Positions 6,591-13,820 of a stretch of DNA of 17,118 nucleotides are shown one piece after another. A model generated the notes under the pieces. The model ran no database searches, was not told the origin of the DNA, and saw only the letters and a program-made list of their open reading frames with translations. Location: NCBI GenBank assembly GCA_002491825.1, contig DKWR01000026.1:1-17118 (forward strand), read 5' to 3'. This stretch comes from Ruminococcaceae bacterium UBA7147 (GTDB lineage: Bacteria > Bacillota > Clostridia > Oscillospirales > Acutalibacteraceae). The first letter of the stretch is position 1. Each line of letters starts with the position of its first letter. Position numbers and translations under genes: made by a program.

Positions 6591-7762
6591 TTTACTTTGA
6601 TAACGGTGCCACAACGTTTCCAAAACCACGAGCAGTAGTCAATGCTGTTGACAAAACACTGCGATATTACGGTGCAAATCCGGGACGAAGCGGTCATAAT
6701 ATGTCACTTAAAGCGTCGGAAATTATGTATGAATGCCGTAAAAATGCGGCAGAACTGTTTAACGCAGAGTCTCCCGAAAAAATAATATTCACTTATAATT
6801 GCACCGCTGCTCTGAATTATGTAATAAAAGGTTTGCTGAAAGAGGGCGACCATGCCGTCATTTCCTCTCTTGAGCACAACGCAGTTTTACGTCCGCTTGA
6901 AAGTTTAAAAGAAAATGGGGTAGAGTATTCAATAGCTGATTATTCGCCCGACGATGAAGAAACCATAAATAATTTCAGAAACGCCATAAGACCAAATACA
7001 AAGCTTGTAGTTTGCACTCACGCCTCAAATGTTTTCGGTGTAAAACTTCCTGTAGAAAGAATAGCGGCTTTGTGCAGAATACACGGAGTTTTGTTTTGCG
7101 TTGATGCCGCCCAGACTGCCGGAGTAGTGCCGATTTCGCTGAAAGACAGCTGTATAGATTTCCTCTGCACAGCAGGACATAAAGGACTTTACGGACCTAT
7201 GGGAACGGGTATACTTGTAATAAATTCTGAAACCTTGCCCGAAAGTCTGATTCAGGGCGGTACAGGCAGTTTTTCCTCTGACAGAAAACAGCCTGCCATA
7301 CTGCCCGACAGATACGAAAGCGGTACGCCTAATCTCCCCGGAATCGCAGGACTTAACGAGGGGATAAAATTTGTTATGAACAGAACAGAACGCAATATTG
7401 AAAGCTATGAGTCCGAACTTGCAGTCCGTCTATATCATAAATTAAAGAATATACCCGGAGTTATACTATACACTGATTCACCCGAAACCCACAGAAGCGT
7501 ACCTGTGATTTCATTTAATATAGAAGGACTTGACAGTGAAGAAACGTCTGAAATACTTAATAAACGTTTCAATATTGCAGTAAGGGCAGGACTTCATTGC
7601 GCACCTCTTGCACATGAATTTTTCGGTACGCAAAACAGCGGAACGGTAAGGGCAGTTTTATCAGTATTTTCAAATTATGAACAGGTAGATTATTTTATTT
7701 CATCAATAAGAACAATAAATAAATTCAAAAAAGAATTAAAAAAGGTTGCAATTGATATTTAA
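6587..7762 (+). CDS. Class V aminotransferase-fold cysteine desulfurase family protein
   Basis: A 391-residue PLP enzyme of the NifS/SufS type that would remove sulfur (or selenium) from cysteine (or selenocysteine). Visible features are the N-terminal IYFDNGATTFPKP, His98 in SLEHNAVLRP that stacks on the cofactor, Asp173 in VDAAQTAGV, the PLP Lys199 in TAGHKGLYGP, and Cys338 in RAGLHCAPLAHEFFGT as the persulfide cysteine. It most resembles the TIGR01977 subgroup rather than IscS or SufS, and no suf or isc genes adjoin it. It overlaps the DUF3343 gene by four bases, which points to that small protein as its sulfur acceptor. The exact substrate is not clear. Confidence 0.87.
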   Translation: MIYFDNGATTFPKPRAVVNAVDKTLRYYGANPGRSGHNMSLKASEIMYECRKNAAELFNAESPEKIIFTYNCTAALNYVIKGLLKEGDHAVISSLEHNAVLRPLESLKENGVEYSIADYSPDDEETINNFRNAIRPNTKLVVCTHASNVFGVKLPVERIAALCRIHGVLFCVDAAQTAGVVPISLKDSCIDFLCTAGHKGLYGPMGTGILVINSETLPESLIQGGTGSFSSDRKQPAILPDRYESGTPNLPGIAGLNEGIKFVMNRTERNIESYESELAVRLYHKLKNIPGVILYTDSPETHRSVPVISFNIEGLDSEETSEILNKRFNIAVRAGLHCAPLAHEFFGTQNSGTVRAVLSVFSNYEQVDYFISSIRTINKFKKELKKVAIDI

Positions 7763-7780
7763 TATGTGTTAAAATAATAT
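7752..7780 (+). promoter_or_regulatory. Candidate cdaA promoter upstream of a terminator hairpin
   Basis: TTGATA (7752-7757) and TAATAT (7775-7780) are 17 bases apart, overlapping the end of the desulfurase gene. A start near 7787 would precede the hairpin at 7799-7836, so a transcript for cdaA would have to read through it. AT-rich sequence makes chance matches likely. Confidence 0.35.
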
Positions 7781-7798
7781 TACAACGTACAAACATTA

Positions 7799-7841
7799 AG
7801 GCGTTTTATTTCTTGTGAATCAAATTTAAAACGCCTGTTTT
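7799..7841 (+). terminator. Intrinsic terminator after the desulfurase gene / in the cdaA leader
   Basis: AGGCGTTTTA (7799-7808) pairs perfectly with TAAAACGCCT (7827-7836) around an 18-base loop, followed by GTTTT. It lies 36 bases past the desulfurase stop and ends only about 20 bases before the cdaA ribosome binding site. Confidence 0.65.
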
Positions 7842-7872
7842 GTGCGACAAAGTCTTGAGAGGAGGAAACGCA

Positions 7873-8736
7873 ATGGAAATAATCAACAGCATTTTTTCAA
7901 TTTTTAAAACAATTCAGATTAGAGATATTGTTGATATTCTGGCGATTGCGGTTTTAATTTTCGGACTTTTTAAGTTAATCAGAGAAACAAGAGCCGTACA
8001 GCTTTTAAAAGGAATTTTACTGTTGCTGGTTCTTTACTTTATTTCTTCGTTGTCTGGACTTACAATGCTGTCGTCGCTTCTTCAGACATTCTTTGAAGCG
8101 TCAGTAGTAATTATTGTTATTATTTTCCAGCCCGAATTGCGAAAGCTCCTCGAGCAGATGGGAAGAAATAATACATATAAAAAATATATCAAGATTTTTT
8201 CTAAACACAGAAAAACCGACGAGTGGAAAAAAGCAGTTAAAAAGTCGATAGTTGACGCAGCTGATACCTCTCTTTTGTTTTCACGCTCAAGAACAGGAGC
8301 TTTACTCGTTTTCGAACGTGAAATTATGCTTTCTGACATTGCGTCTACAGGCACTATAATTGATGCAGAAACTTCTGTTGCGCTTTTCGGAAATATATTT
8401 TTCAACAAAGCGCCTTTGCATGACGGTGCAAGTATAATTCGTGACGGAAAGCTCTATGCGGCAGGCTGCATACTTCCCTTGACTGATAATAAGAATGTCG
8501 ATATTAACCTTGGTACAAGGCACAGAGCGGCTCTCGGTATAAGTGAACAGAGCGATGCTGTTGTCCTTGTTGTCAGCGAGGAAACAGGCGTTATCTCCTT
8601 GGCTGTAAACGGTGTTCTGCTCCGTGACTTTACAAGAGATTCTCTCATTGATAAGCTTGAAGAGTTCTTGCTCGAAGATTATCTTGATGATGACGAGAAA
8701 AATAAAGAAAAGAAAAAGGGGAGGTTTCATAGTTGA
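7873..8736 (+). CDS. cdaA: Diadenylate cyclase CdaA (c-di-AMP synthase)
   Basis: CdaA makes cyclic di-AMP from two ATP at the membrane, a signal controlling potassium and osmolyte balance and the cell wall. The 287-residue protein has three membrane helices (about 20-38, 45-62 and 70-88), a linker, and the DAC domain with PLHDGASII (DGA 184-186) and the RHR motif (216-218) in GTRHRAALG. The C-terminus is a charged tail. A longer reading from TTG at 7840 is possible, but GGAGGA at 7861-7866 points to the ATG at 7873. cdaR overlaps its end. glmM, the usual third gene of this locus, is absent. Identification is secure. Confidence 0.96.
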   Translation: MEIINSIFSIFKTIQIRDIVDILAIAVLIFGLFKLIRETRAVQLLKGILLLLVLYFISSLSGLTMLSSLLQTFFEASVVIIVIIFQPELRKLLEQMGRNNTYKKYIKIFSKHRKTDEWKKAVKKSIVDAADTSLLFSRSRTGALLVFEREIMLSDIASTGTIIDAETSVALFGNIFFNKAPLHDGASIIRDGKLYAAGCILPLTDNKNVDINLGTRHRAALGISEQSDAVVLVVSEETGVISLAVNGVLLRDFTRDSLIDKLEEFLLEDYLDDDEKNKEKKKGRFHS

Positions 8737-9995
8737 AAAAAAACAAATTCTCCCTTAATAAGCTGATGCAAAACAACAAATTTATTTTTGTTCTTGCAAT
8801 ATTGATTTCTTTTTCAATCTGGGTATATTCAGGTCTTGGCACTAATAATGATACCAATGTTACATTAAGCAATATTCCAATCCAGATTGAACTTACCGAT
8901 GAAGCACGTGATAACGGACTACAGATTTTTTCCGGCAGCGAGCAGACTGCTTCTGTTACCGTTACGGGCAACAGGGCAGTACTCGGTGCTGTAAATGAAT
9001 CCGACGTTACCGTAACTGCTGCGGCAAATACAATTAATTCACCAAACACTTATGATTTGGCTGTTTCGGCATCAAAAACCAATCCATCGGCCAACTTCCA
9101 GATTACTTCTGCGGTAGTACCCTCATCAATCAGGGTTGTTGTTGATTATTTTCGCGAAAGCACATATCAGATACAGGACAATCATATTGTGTACAAGGTA
9201 GCTGACGGCTATTACGGCGTTACTTCTCTTTCGTCAAAGGCTGTTGTAATTTCGGGACCTCAGACTGAAATTTCAAAGATTGACAAAGTGTATGCCGTTG
9301 CAGAAATTAAGGGAACGCTTACCGAGTCTGTTGAAACTGACGCAGAGCTTGTTTTGTATGACAAAAATGATAATAAACTTTCTACAGAGCTTTTTACTAT
9401 GGATGTAAAAACAGTTAAAGCTACCGTAACCGTTTTACCCGAAAAGACAGTAGAAGTTAAGCCTACGTTTGTAAATATTCCCGATGGGCTTGAGATTACC
9501 GATGATATGATTTCTATTGAGCCTTCAACAATTCTTCTTGCCGGGCCGGCAGAAGTACTTAATGAAACTACTTCTGTTAATCTTGAAGCAATTGATTTCT
9601 CAACCTTGAAAGCAGAGAAAAAGACATTCCCGTCGCTTGGTATTGATATTCCTACTGACTGCAAGAACTTAAGCAATTCCACTTCGGCAAAGGTAACACT
9701 TGATTTAAGCGGATTGTCATCTAAATCATTTACTGTTGATAAATTTTCAGTTGACGGACTTTCAAAAGAATATAAGGCTGACGTTACACAAAAGAATATT
9801 ACTGTTTCTATTGTCGGTCCAAAGGATGAGATTAACAGCCTTTCTTCTTCTGATATTACTGCAGTTATAGATACTTCAAATTCAAAGGGAATAACCGGTT
9901 CAGTTCAGATGCCTGTGACATTTAAAATAAATGGTGCCAAGAGCTGTTGGGCATACGGCGATTATAAGGCAAATTTAACAATTTCAGAAAAATAA
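8733..9995 (+). CDS. cdaR: CdaR, YbbR-domain regulator of CdaA
   Basis: CdaR is a membrane-anchored extracellular protein that modulates CdaA. The 420-residue protein has a short basic N-terminus, one membrane helix (about 17-34, IFVLAILISFSIWVYSGL), and four YbbR-type repeats (about 43-138, 139-234, 235-326 and 327-420). The later repeats have the family's GP-turn (ISGPQTEI, LAGPAEVL, IVGPKDEI). The start is TTG, overlapping the cdaA stop codon (TTGA), with GGGGAGG eight bases upstream; this is translational coupling. It ends at a strong terminator where glmM would be expected. Confidence 0.93.
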   Translation: MKKNKFSLNKLMQNNKFIFVLAILISFSIWVYSGLGTNNDTNVTLSNIPIQIELTDEARDNGLQIFSGSEQTASVTVTGNRAVLGAVNESDVTVTAAANTINSPNTYDLAVSASKTNPSANFQITSAVVPSSIRVVVDYFRESTYQIQDNHIVYKVADGYYGVTSLSSKAVVISGPQTEISKIDKVYAVAEIKGTLTESVETDAELVLYDKNDNKLSTELFTMDVKTVKATVTVLPEKTVEVKPTFVNIPDGLEITDDMISIEPSTILLAGPAEVLNETTSVNLEAIDFSTLKAEKKTFPSLGIDIPTDCKNLSNSTSAKVTLDLSGLSSKSFTVDKFSVDGLSKEYKADVTQKNITVSIVGPKDEINSLSSSDITAVIDTSNSKGITGSVQMPVTFKINGAKSCWAYGDYKANLTISEK

Positions 9996-10006
9996 ATTTT
10001 CATATT

Positions 10007-10037
10007 AAAAAGAGCAGGTTTTTGCCTGCTCTTTTTT
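10007..10037 (+). terminator. Intrinsic terminator of cdaA-cdaR
   Basis: AGAGCAGG (10011-10018), loop TTTTTG, CCTGCTCT (10025-10032), then T residues to 10037. A preceding A-run makes the structure nearly symmetrical. It isolates the Sas6-like gene from cdaR. Confidence 0.85.
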
Positions 10038-10143
10038 GACAAAAAACGTCTTTAAATTTTGTGCACTAATATTTATTCTATGTTAATACTATATAAATCA
10101 TAAACCGATTATTTGTAGGAACACACGAAATAATATTATTATA

Positions 10144-10172
10144 TTGTTCAATAATGCTGATTGTGCTATAAT
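10144..10172 (+). promoter_or_regulatory. Extended -10 promoter of the Sas6-like gene
   Basis: TTGTTC (10144-10149), 17 bases, then TATAAT (10167-10172) preceded by TGC, an extended -10. An AT-rich stretch with the 12-bp palindrome AATAATATTATT (10129-10140) lies directly upstream and could serve as an UP-like element. The leader would be about 30 bases and ends in AAGGAG seven bases before the ATG. No catabolite-repression site is obvious. Confidence 0.7.
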
Positions 10173-10209
10173 TATCTTGCCTAAAAATACATAAATAAGG
10201 AGAACTACT

Positions 10210-12405
10210 ATGAAAAGACATCGCAAAATCACAAGCCTGCTGCTTGTTGCGGCTATGGTGCTTACAGCATTTGCAGTTACTGCTTTTTCAGCCTCTGCCG
10301 CTACAACAACAGGTTCAAGCGTGTATTTTGACAATTCCAAATACAACTGGGAAAATGTCTATGTATACGCTTACGGCACAAAAAACAACGCTGAATGGCC
10401 GGGAGAACTTATGGAAAAGACTGATGACCGTCTTTATACAAAGAGTTTCCCGTCTACCTACAAGTCGGAAAGCATTATTTTTACAAACGGACTTGAAAAA
10501 GACGAGGGCAAGGAGCAGTACCCCACGGGTGCAGGACTTTCTCTTAAAACAGGTGAATGTAAGCTTTTAACAGCTGATTTAAACTGGGTTGATTACGGTA
10601 AGCCTGATGATCACGGCTACGGCTTCTGTTATACTGCATCCGGCACAGGTTTCTCATCTGACAGTATGCAGGTAAAACTAGGTCTTAAAAACGCAACAAA
10701 AGGTTACTATTCAATTGACGGCTCTGAAAAGACTGCGTTTTCAAATAACGAAGTTATCAGCGTCGGAGAAGGTAAAATCGGTAATTCAGTTGTAACCCTT
10801 ACTCTTTATGCTACAGGTTCAGACGGCGTTGAAACCGAACAGACCTATACATTTAAAAAGAGATTTACACAGACCAAGACTACTTTCTCTTCAAAATCCG
10901 ACGGTCACACAACGGAGGCTGAAGCAGGTTATTATGCTACAAATCCCGATTTACAGCTTGGTAAGAATAAAACAATTACTGTTGACGGCGATGTAAGCGA
11001 CTGGGACAGCTCAATGATTATTGCACAGGGTGTTGCAAATGATGACCCGAGAGTATATATGCCTTCTGCAATGCACGAACAGCCTTGGGACGCATATGCA
11101 CTTTATGCCGCTTGGGATAACGATAATCTCTACTTTATGTGGGAAATTGCAAATACAACTTATATAATTTCTCCGGAAGATAACTTTGCGGCTTCAAATG
11201 AGGCACGTCCTTGGAGAAACAGTATTCCTATGTATCTTGCACTTTCCATTGACCCGTCAAAACAGTCAACAGGTAAGGCTGTAGGAACAAATAAAGACGG
11301 TTCCACATATACAAATCCATTTGTATGGGGCTGTGACGGCGGTGTAGCAAAAGACGGCGGTACAAGCTTTACAACTCATATTGACACACTCATCGCTATG
11401 GATTCCAACAATTCAAACGGCGGTGCGGCAATATTCAAGGCTGACACGCTTGATTCTGACGGAACATACATGTTCAATTATGATACAAGAGTTCCGATTG
11501 GCGTAAGGTCATTCCAGGCACAGGATAACCAGAACGGATTTAAAATCAAGTACGCTAACGGTACTGCAAGCGATACCCTTTACGGTATCAACAGCCCCAA
11601 AGGTTCACGTGTTCTCGGCGACAACACAGATAAGAATTCAAATTGGACAGATTTCTTTGACCTTGGATATAAAAAGAGTTATGGCTTTATTTATGAGGTC
11701 GCAATTCCGTTTGCAACTCTTGGAATTGATAAAGATTATATTGAAGCAAATGGTATAGGTGCAATGCAGATTCTCACATACGGCACATCGGGTATGGATA
11801 CACTTCCTCATGACCCGTCAATGCTTGACTGCGCAGACGTCGAATACAGCTACGATCCGTCAACTTCACACGAGAAAGAAGATATTGATAACATCACAGT
11901 TCCTCTTGCAAGAGTAGGTGCACTGTTGGATGATACAGTTATCAACTACGCTCCGCTTGAAGTAAACTTCGGCGCTGATCTCAATTCAGGTCAGTCAGCC
12001 GGTACTGCAATCAACCTTAAGGCAGAGGCTTACAATTCAACAGGCGATGTTGAATATGAATTTTCAATCAATGAAAAATCTGTTCAGAAGTCATCATCAG
12101 CTTCTTATCTCTGGACTCCGTCAGAAACAGGAATATATCAGCTTTCTGTGACTGCTACAGATTCAGACGGAAAGAGCGTAACTGAAAGCGTAAGCTATGT
12201 AATAGGCGCTGCTCAGGAAACTCACGAGCTCGGTGACGTAAACCTTGACGGTGTTGTTGATATTAAAGACGCTACTGAAATTCAGAAGTACTGCGCTGAG
12301 CTTGTTTCATTCAATGCGTTACAGTTAAGCCTTGCTGATTTCAACAAAGACGGTTCGGTTACCATTTCTGACGCTACTGAAATTCAGCGTTTTGCAGTTT
12401 CATAA
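10210..12405 (+). CDS. sas6: Sas6-like amylosome starch-binding protein with CBM26, CBM74-like and dockerin domains
   Basis: A secreted 731-residue, non-catalytic starch-binding protein. Domains read from the sequence: signal peptide 1-30 (cut after FSASA); CBM26-type starch module about 36-128 (SVYFDNSKYNWENVYVYAYG); Ig-like domain about 133-220; a large aromatic-rich CBM74-like domain about 250-572, opening with DGDVSDW; a second Ig-like domain about 578-666; and a type I dockerin 674-731 with two calcium loops (DVNLDGVVDIKD and DFNKDGSVTISD), each followed by ATEIQ. This order is that of Sas6 from Ruminococcus bromii, which binds starch granules and docks into the cell-surface amylosome through cohesins. 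No glycoside hydrolase domain and no cohesin gene are visible here. It stands alone between two terminators. The CBM74 assignment is from recall of the family; domain borders are approximate. Confidence 0.85.
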   Translation: MKRHRKITSLLLVAAMVLTAFAVTAFSASAATTTGSSVYFDNSKYNWENVYVYAYGTKNNAEWPGELMEKTDDRLYTKSFPSTYKSESIIFTNGLEKDEGKEQYPTGAGLSLKTGECKLLTADLNWVDYGKPDDHGYGFCYTASGTGFSSDSMQVKLGLKNATKGYYSIDGSEKTAFSNNEVISVGEGKIGNSVVTLTLYATGSDGVETEQTYTFKKRFTQTKTTFSSKSDGHTTEAEAGYYATNPDLQLGKNKTITVDGDVSDWDSSMIIAQGVANDDPRVYMPSAMHEQPWDAYALYAAWDNDNLYFMWEIANTTYIISPEDNFAASNEARPWRNSIPMYLALSIDPSKQSTGKAVGTNKDGSTYTNPFVWGCDGGVAKDGGTSFTTHIDTLIAMDSNNSNGGAAIFKADTLDSDGTYMFNYDTRVPIGVRSFQAQDNQNGFKIKYANGTASDTLYGINSPKGSRVLGDNTDKNSNWTDFFDLGYKKSYGFIYEVAIPFATLGIDKDYIEANGIGAMQILTYGTSGMDTLPHDPSMLDCADVEYSYDPSTSHEKEDIDNITVPLARVGALLDDTVINYAPLEVNFGADLNSGQSAGTAINLKAEAYNSTGDVEYEFSINEKSVQKSSSASYLWTPSETGIYQLSVTATDSDGKSVTESVSYVIGAAQETHELGDVNLDGVVDIKDATEIQKYCAELVSFNALQLSLADFNKDGSVTISDATEIQRFAVS

Positions 12406-12437
12406 TTTATCTTGGAATACTTTATTATAAACTAAAT

Positions 12438-12485
12438 AATAGCTGTCGGATAACAAGCTTATGCAATAGTTATCCGACAGCTATT
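12438..12485. terminator. 17-bp perfect hairpin between convergent sas6-like gene and rodA
   Basis: AATAGCTGTCGGATAAC (12438-12454) pairs fully with GTTATCCGACAGCTATT (12469-12485) around a 14-base loop. It lies 33 bases after the Sas6-like stop and 15 bases beyond the rodA stop. Only four T residues follow on the plus strand and three on the minus strand, so the length of the stem rather than the T-run would drive termination of both genes. Confidence 0.7.
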
Positions 12486-12499
12486 TTATGTTAGAAATT

Positions 12500-13669
12500 T
12501 TATATTTTAATTCTGCTCTGACTTCCTCTGCGAACGCTTGCGGTATCCATGTCATCAAAATTGTGATTCCTTACACTTTGTACAAGACCAAGACAAATAA
12601 GTGTGCTCAATGCAGAAGAACCTCCCGAACTGAACAACGGTAAAGTAATTCCGACAACAGGGAAGAAACCGAGCGTCATTCCGATGTTAATAATGCTTTG
12701 GGCACAAATCGTTGCAAATACGCCCGAGCAAATATATCTGCCCTGCAAATCATTTGAATTTTTAGCATTTAAAACAACCTTAATTATTATTCCGAAAAGT
12801 ATAACAAGCAACAGCATACAACCGATAAAGCCAAGCTCTTCACCTGCAACGGTAAAAATAAAGTCATTTTCCTGTTCGGGTACGATTCCGTATTCAACCC
12901 TTGAGCCGTTATAAAGACCACTGCCTGTAAGTTCACCGCTTGCAATTGATACCTTACCTTGATACTGTTGCCAACCGTAGTTTGTCATTGCGTTTCCGTC
13001 AATGTCGAACAAGGCTATAATTCTGTTACGATGTTCGTCATTCATAAAGAAGTTCCAGATAAGCGGTATTCCAATCAGAAGCAGACCTCCGAGTATTGCA
13101 AAATACCGGAGCTGTACTCCTGCGGTAAAGCACATAATAAGAAAAATGAATCCGAAAATCAAAACTGTTCCGTCATCGCCCTGAATATGAATAACAGCCA
13201 TAGGTAATGCGGCGTGCAGAACCAGTGTAAGAACACCGAGTGGATTTTCAATAAGTCCCTTTTCTTTCAGGTAAGAAAGGTGCTTTGTAAACGTAATGAT
13301 AAAGCATATTTTTATGAACTCCGATGGTTGAATTGTAAAACCACCCGGAAGCTCAATCCAAGCCGTGTCGTCGGTTCCTGCAACCTGTATTCCGAATAAA
13401 AATACAAGTGATGCAAGAACAGCGGCAATTATCGCCGAAAAGTACCATTTTCGCACTAAATACCTATAATCGGCAATTGAAATCACAAATGCAGATATAA
13501 TTCCTGCAATCACTGCCGCAAGCTGTGTTCGGAGATAATTGTAATCACCCGAACGCTGCATACTTGAAATCAATAAAAGACTGTAAATTACAGCGGAAAA
13601 AGTGAGTAACCAAAGAACAAAATCCGTTCTTTTTAGGTAATCACCAACCGAATTTGCAAATTTATTCAA
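12500..13669 (-). CDS. rodA: SEDS-family peptidoglycan glycosyltransferase, RodA-like
   Basis: SEDS proteins polymerise lipid II into glycan strands; RodA does so for elongation with a class B penicillin-binding protein. The 389-residue protein has about ten membrane helices. Motifs include PSEFIKI (115-121), GELTGSGLYNGSR (245-257), VPEQENDFIFTVAGEELGF (263-281, with the catalytic-type Asp269) and LPLFSSGGSS (343-352). The usual QPDLGT motif reads QGDDGT (163-168), an uncommon form. RodA rather than FtsW or SpoVE is chosen from overall resemblance only; no PBP2 or mre genes adjoin. The start is TTG at 13669 with a modest GAGG eight bases upstream; no better start is in frame. It is a single-gene unit, divergent from fhs. 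Confidence 0.85.
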   Translation of the reverse strand: MNKFANSVGDYLKRTDFVLWLLTFSAVIYSLLLISSMQRSGDYNYLRTQLAAVIAGIISAFVISIADYRYLVRKWYFSAIIAAVLASLVFLFGIQVAGTDDTAWIELPGGFTIQPSEFIKICFIITFTKHLSYLKEKGLIENPLGVLTLVLHAALPMAVIHIQGDDGTVLIFGFIFLIMCFTAGVQLRYFAILGGLLLIGIPLIWNFFMNDEHRNRIIALFDIDGNAMTNYGWQQYQGKVSIASGELTGSGLYNGSRVEYGIVPEQENDFIFTVAGEELGFIGCMLLLVILFGIIIKVVLNAKNSNDLQGRYICSGVFATICAQSIINIGMTLGFFPVVGITLPLFSSGGSSALSTLICLGLVQSVRNHNFDDMDTASVRRGSQSRIKI

Positions 13670-13714
13670 ACAAAACGCCTCTATAAAATTTATTATTTAT
13701 TAATGATTATAAAT

Positions 13715-13743
13715 ATTATATTAAAATATAATGTCAATATCAA
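13715..13743 (-). promoter_or_regulatory. Promoter of rodA
   Basis: On the minus strand TTGATA (13743-13738) and TATAAT (13720-13715) are 17 bases apart, about 45 bases before the TTG start codon. A TTGACA directly follows the -35 but has no properly spaced -10. Confidence 0.6.
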
Positions 13744-13780
13744 GTATATTTTCAAATTGGAATAATAAATCAACGCTCTT

Positions 13781-13789
13781 TGATATAAT
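13781..13789 (+). promoter_or_regulatory. Extended -10 promoter element of fhs operon
   Basis: TGATATAAT (13781-13789) is a TGn-TATAAT extended -10. No recognisable -35 lies at 16-18 bases upstream (AATAAT at 17). Transcription would start near 13796, giving a leader of about 25 bases to the fhs ATG. Confidence 0.5.
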
Positions 13790-13820
13790 ATAATTATTAA
13801 TGTGTGGAGGTGCACTCAAA

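Noticed and set aside
8082..9049. Open frames of 64-142 codons opposite cdaA and cdaR.
   Set aside because: They lie inside well-identified genes, have no recognisable domains and no ribosome binding sites; shadows of the real genes.
10036..10087. A TTGACA at 10036-10041 as a promoter for the Sas6-like gene.
   Set aside because: It is formed by the T-run of the cdaR terminator, and no -10 box lies at 16-18 bases; the extended -10 at 10167 is much better.
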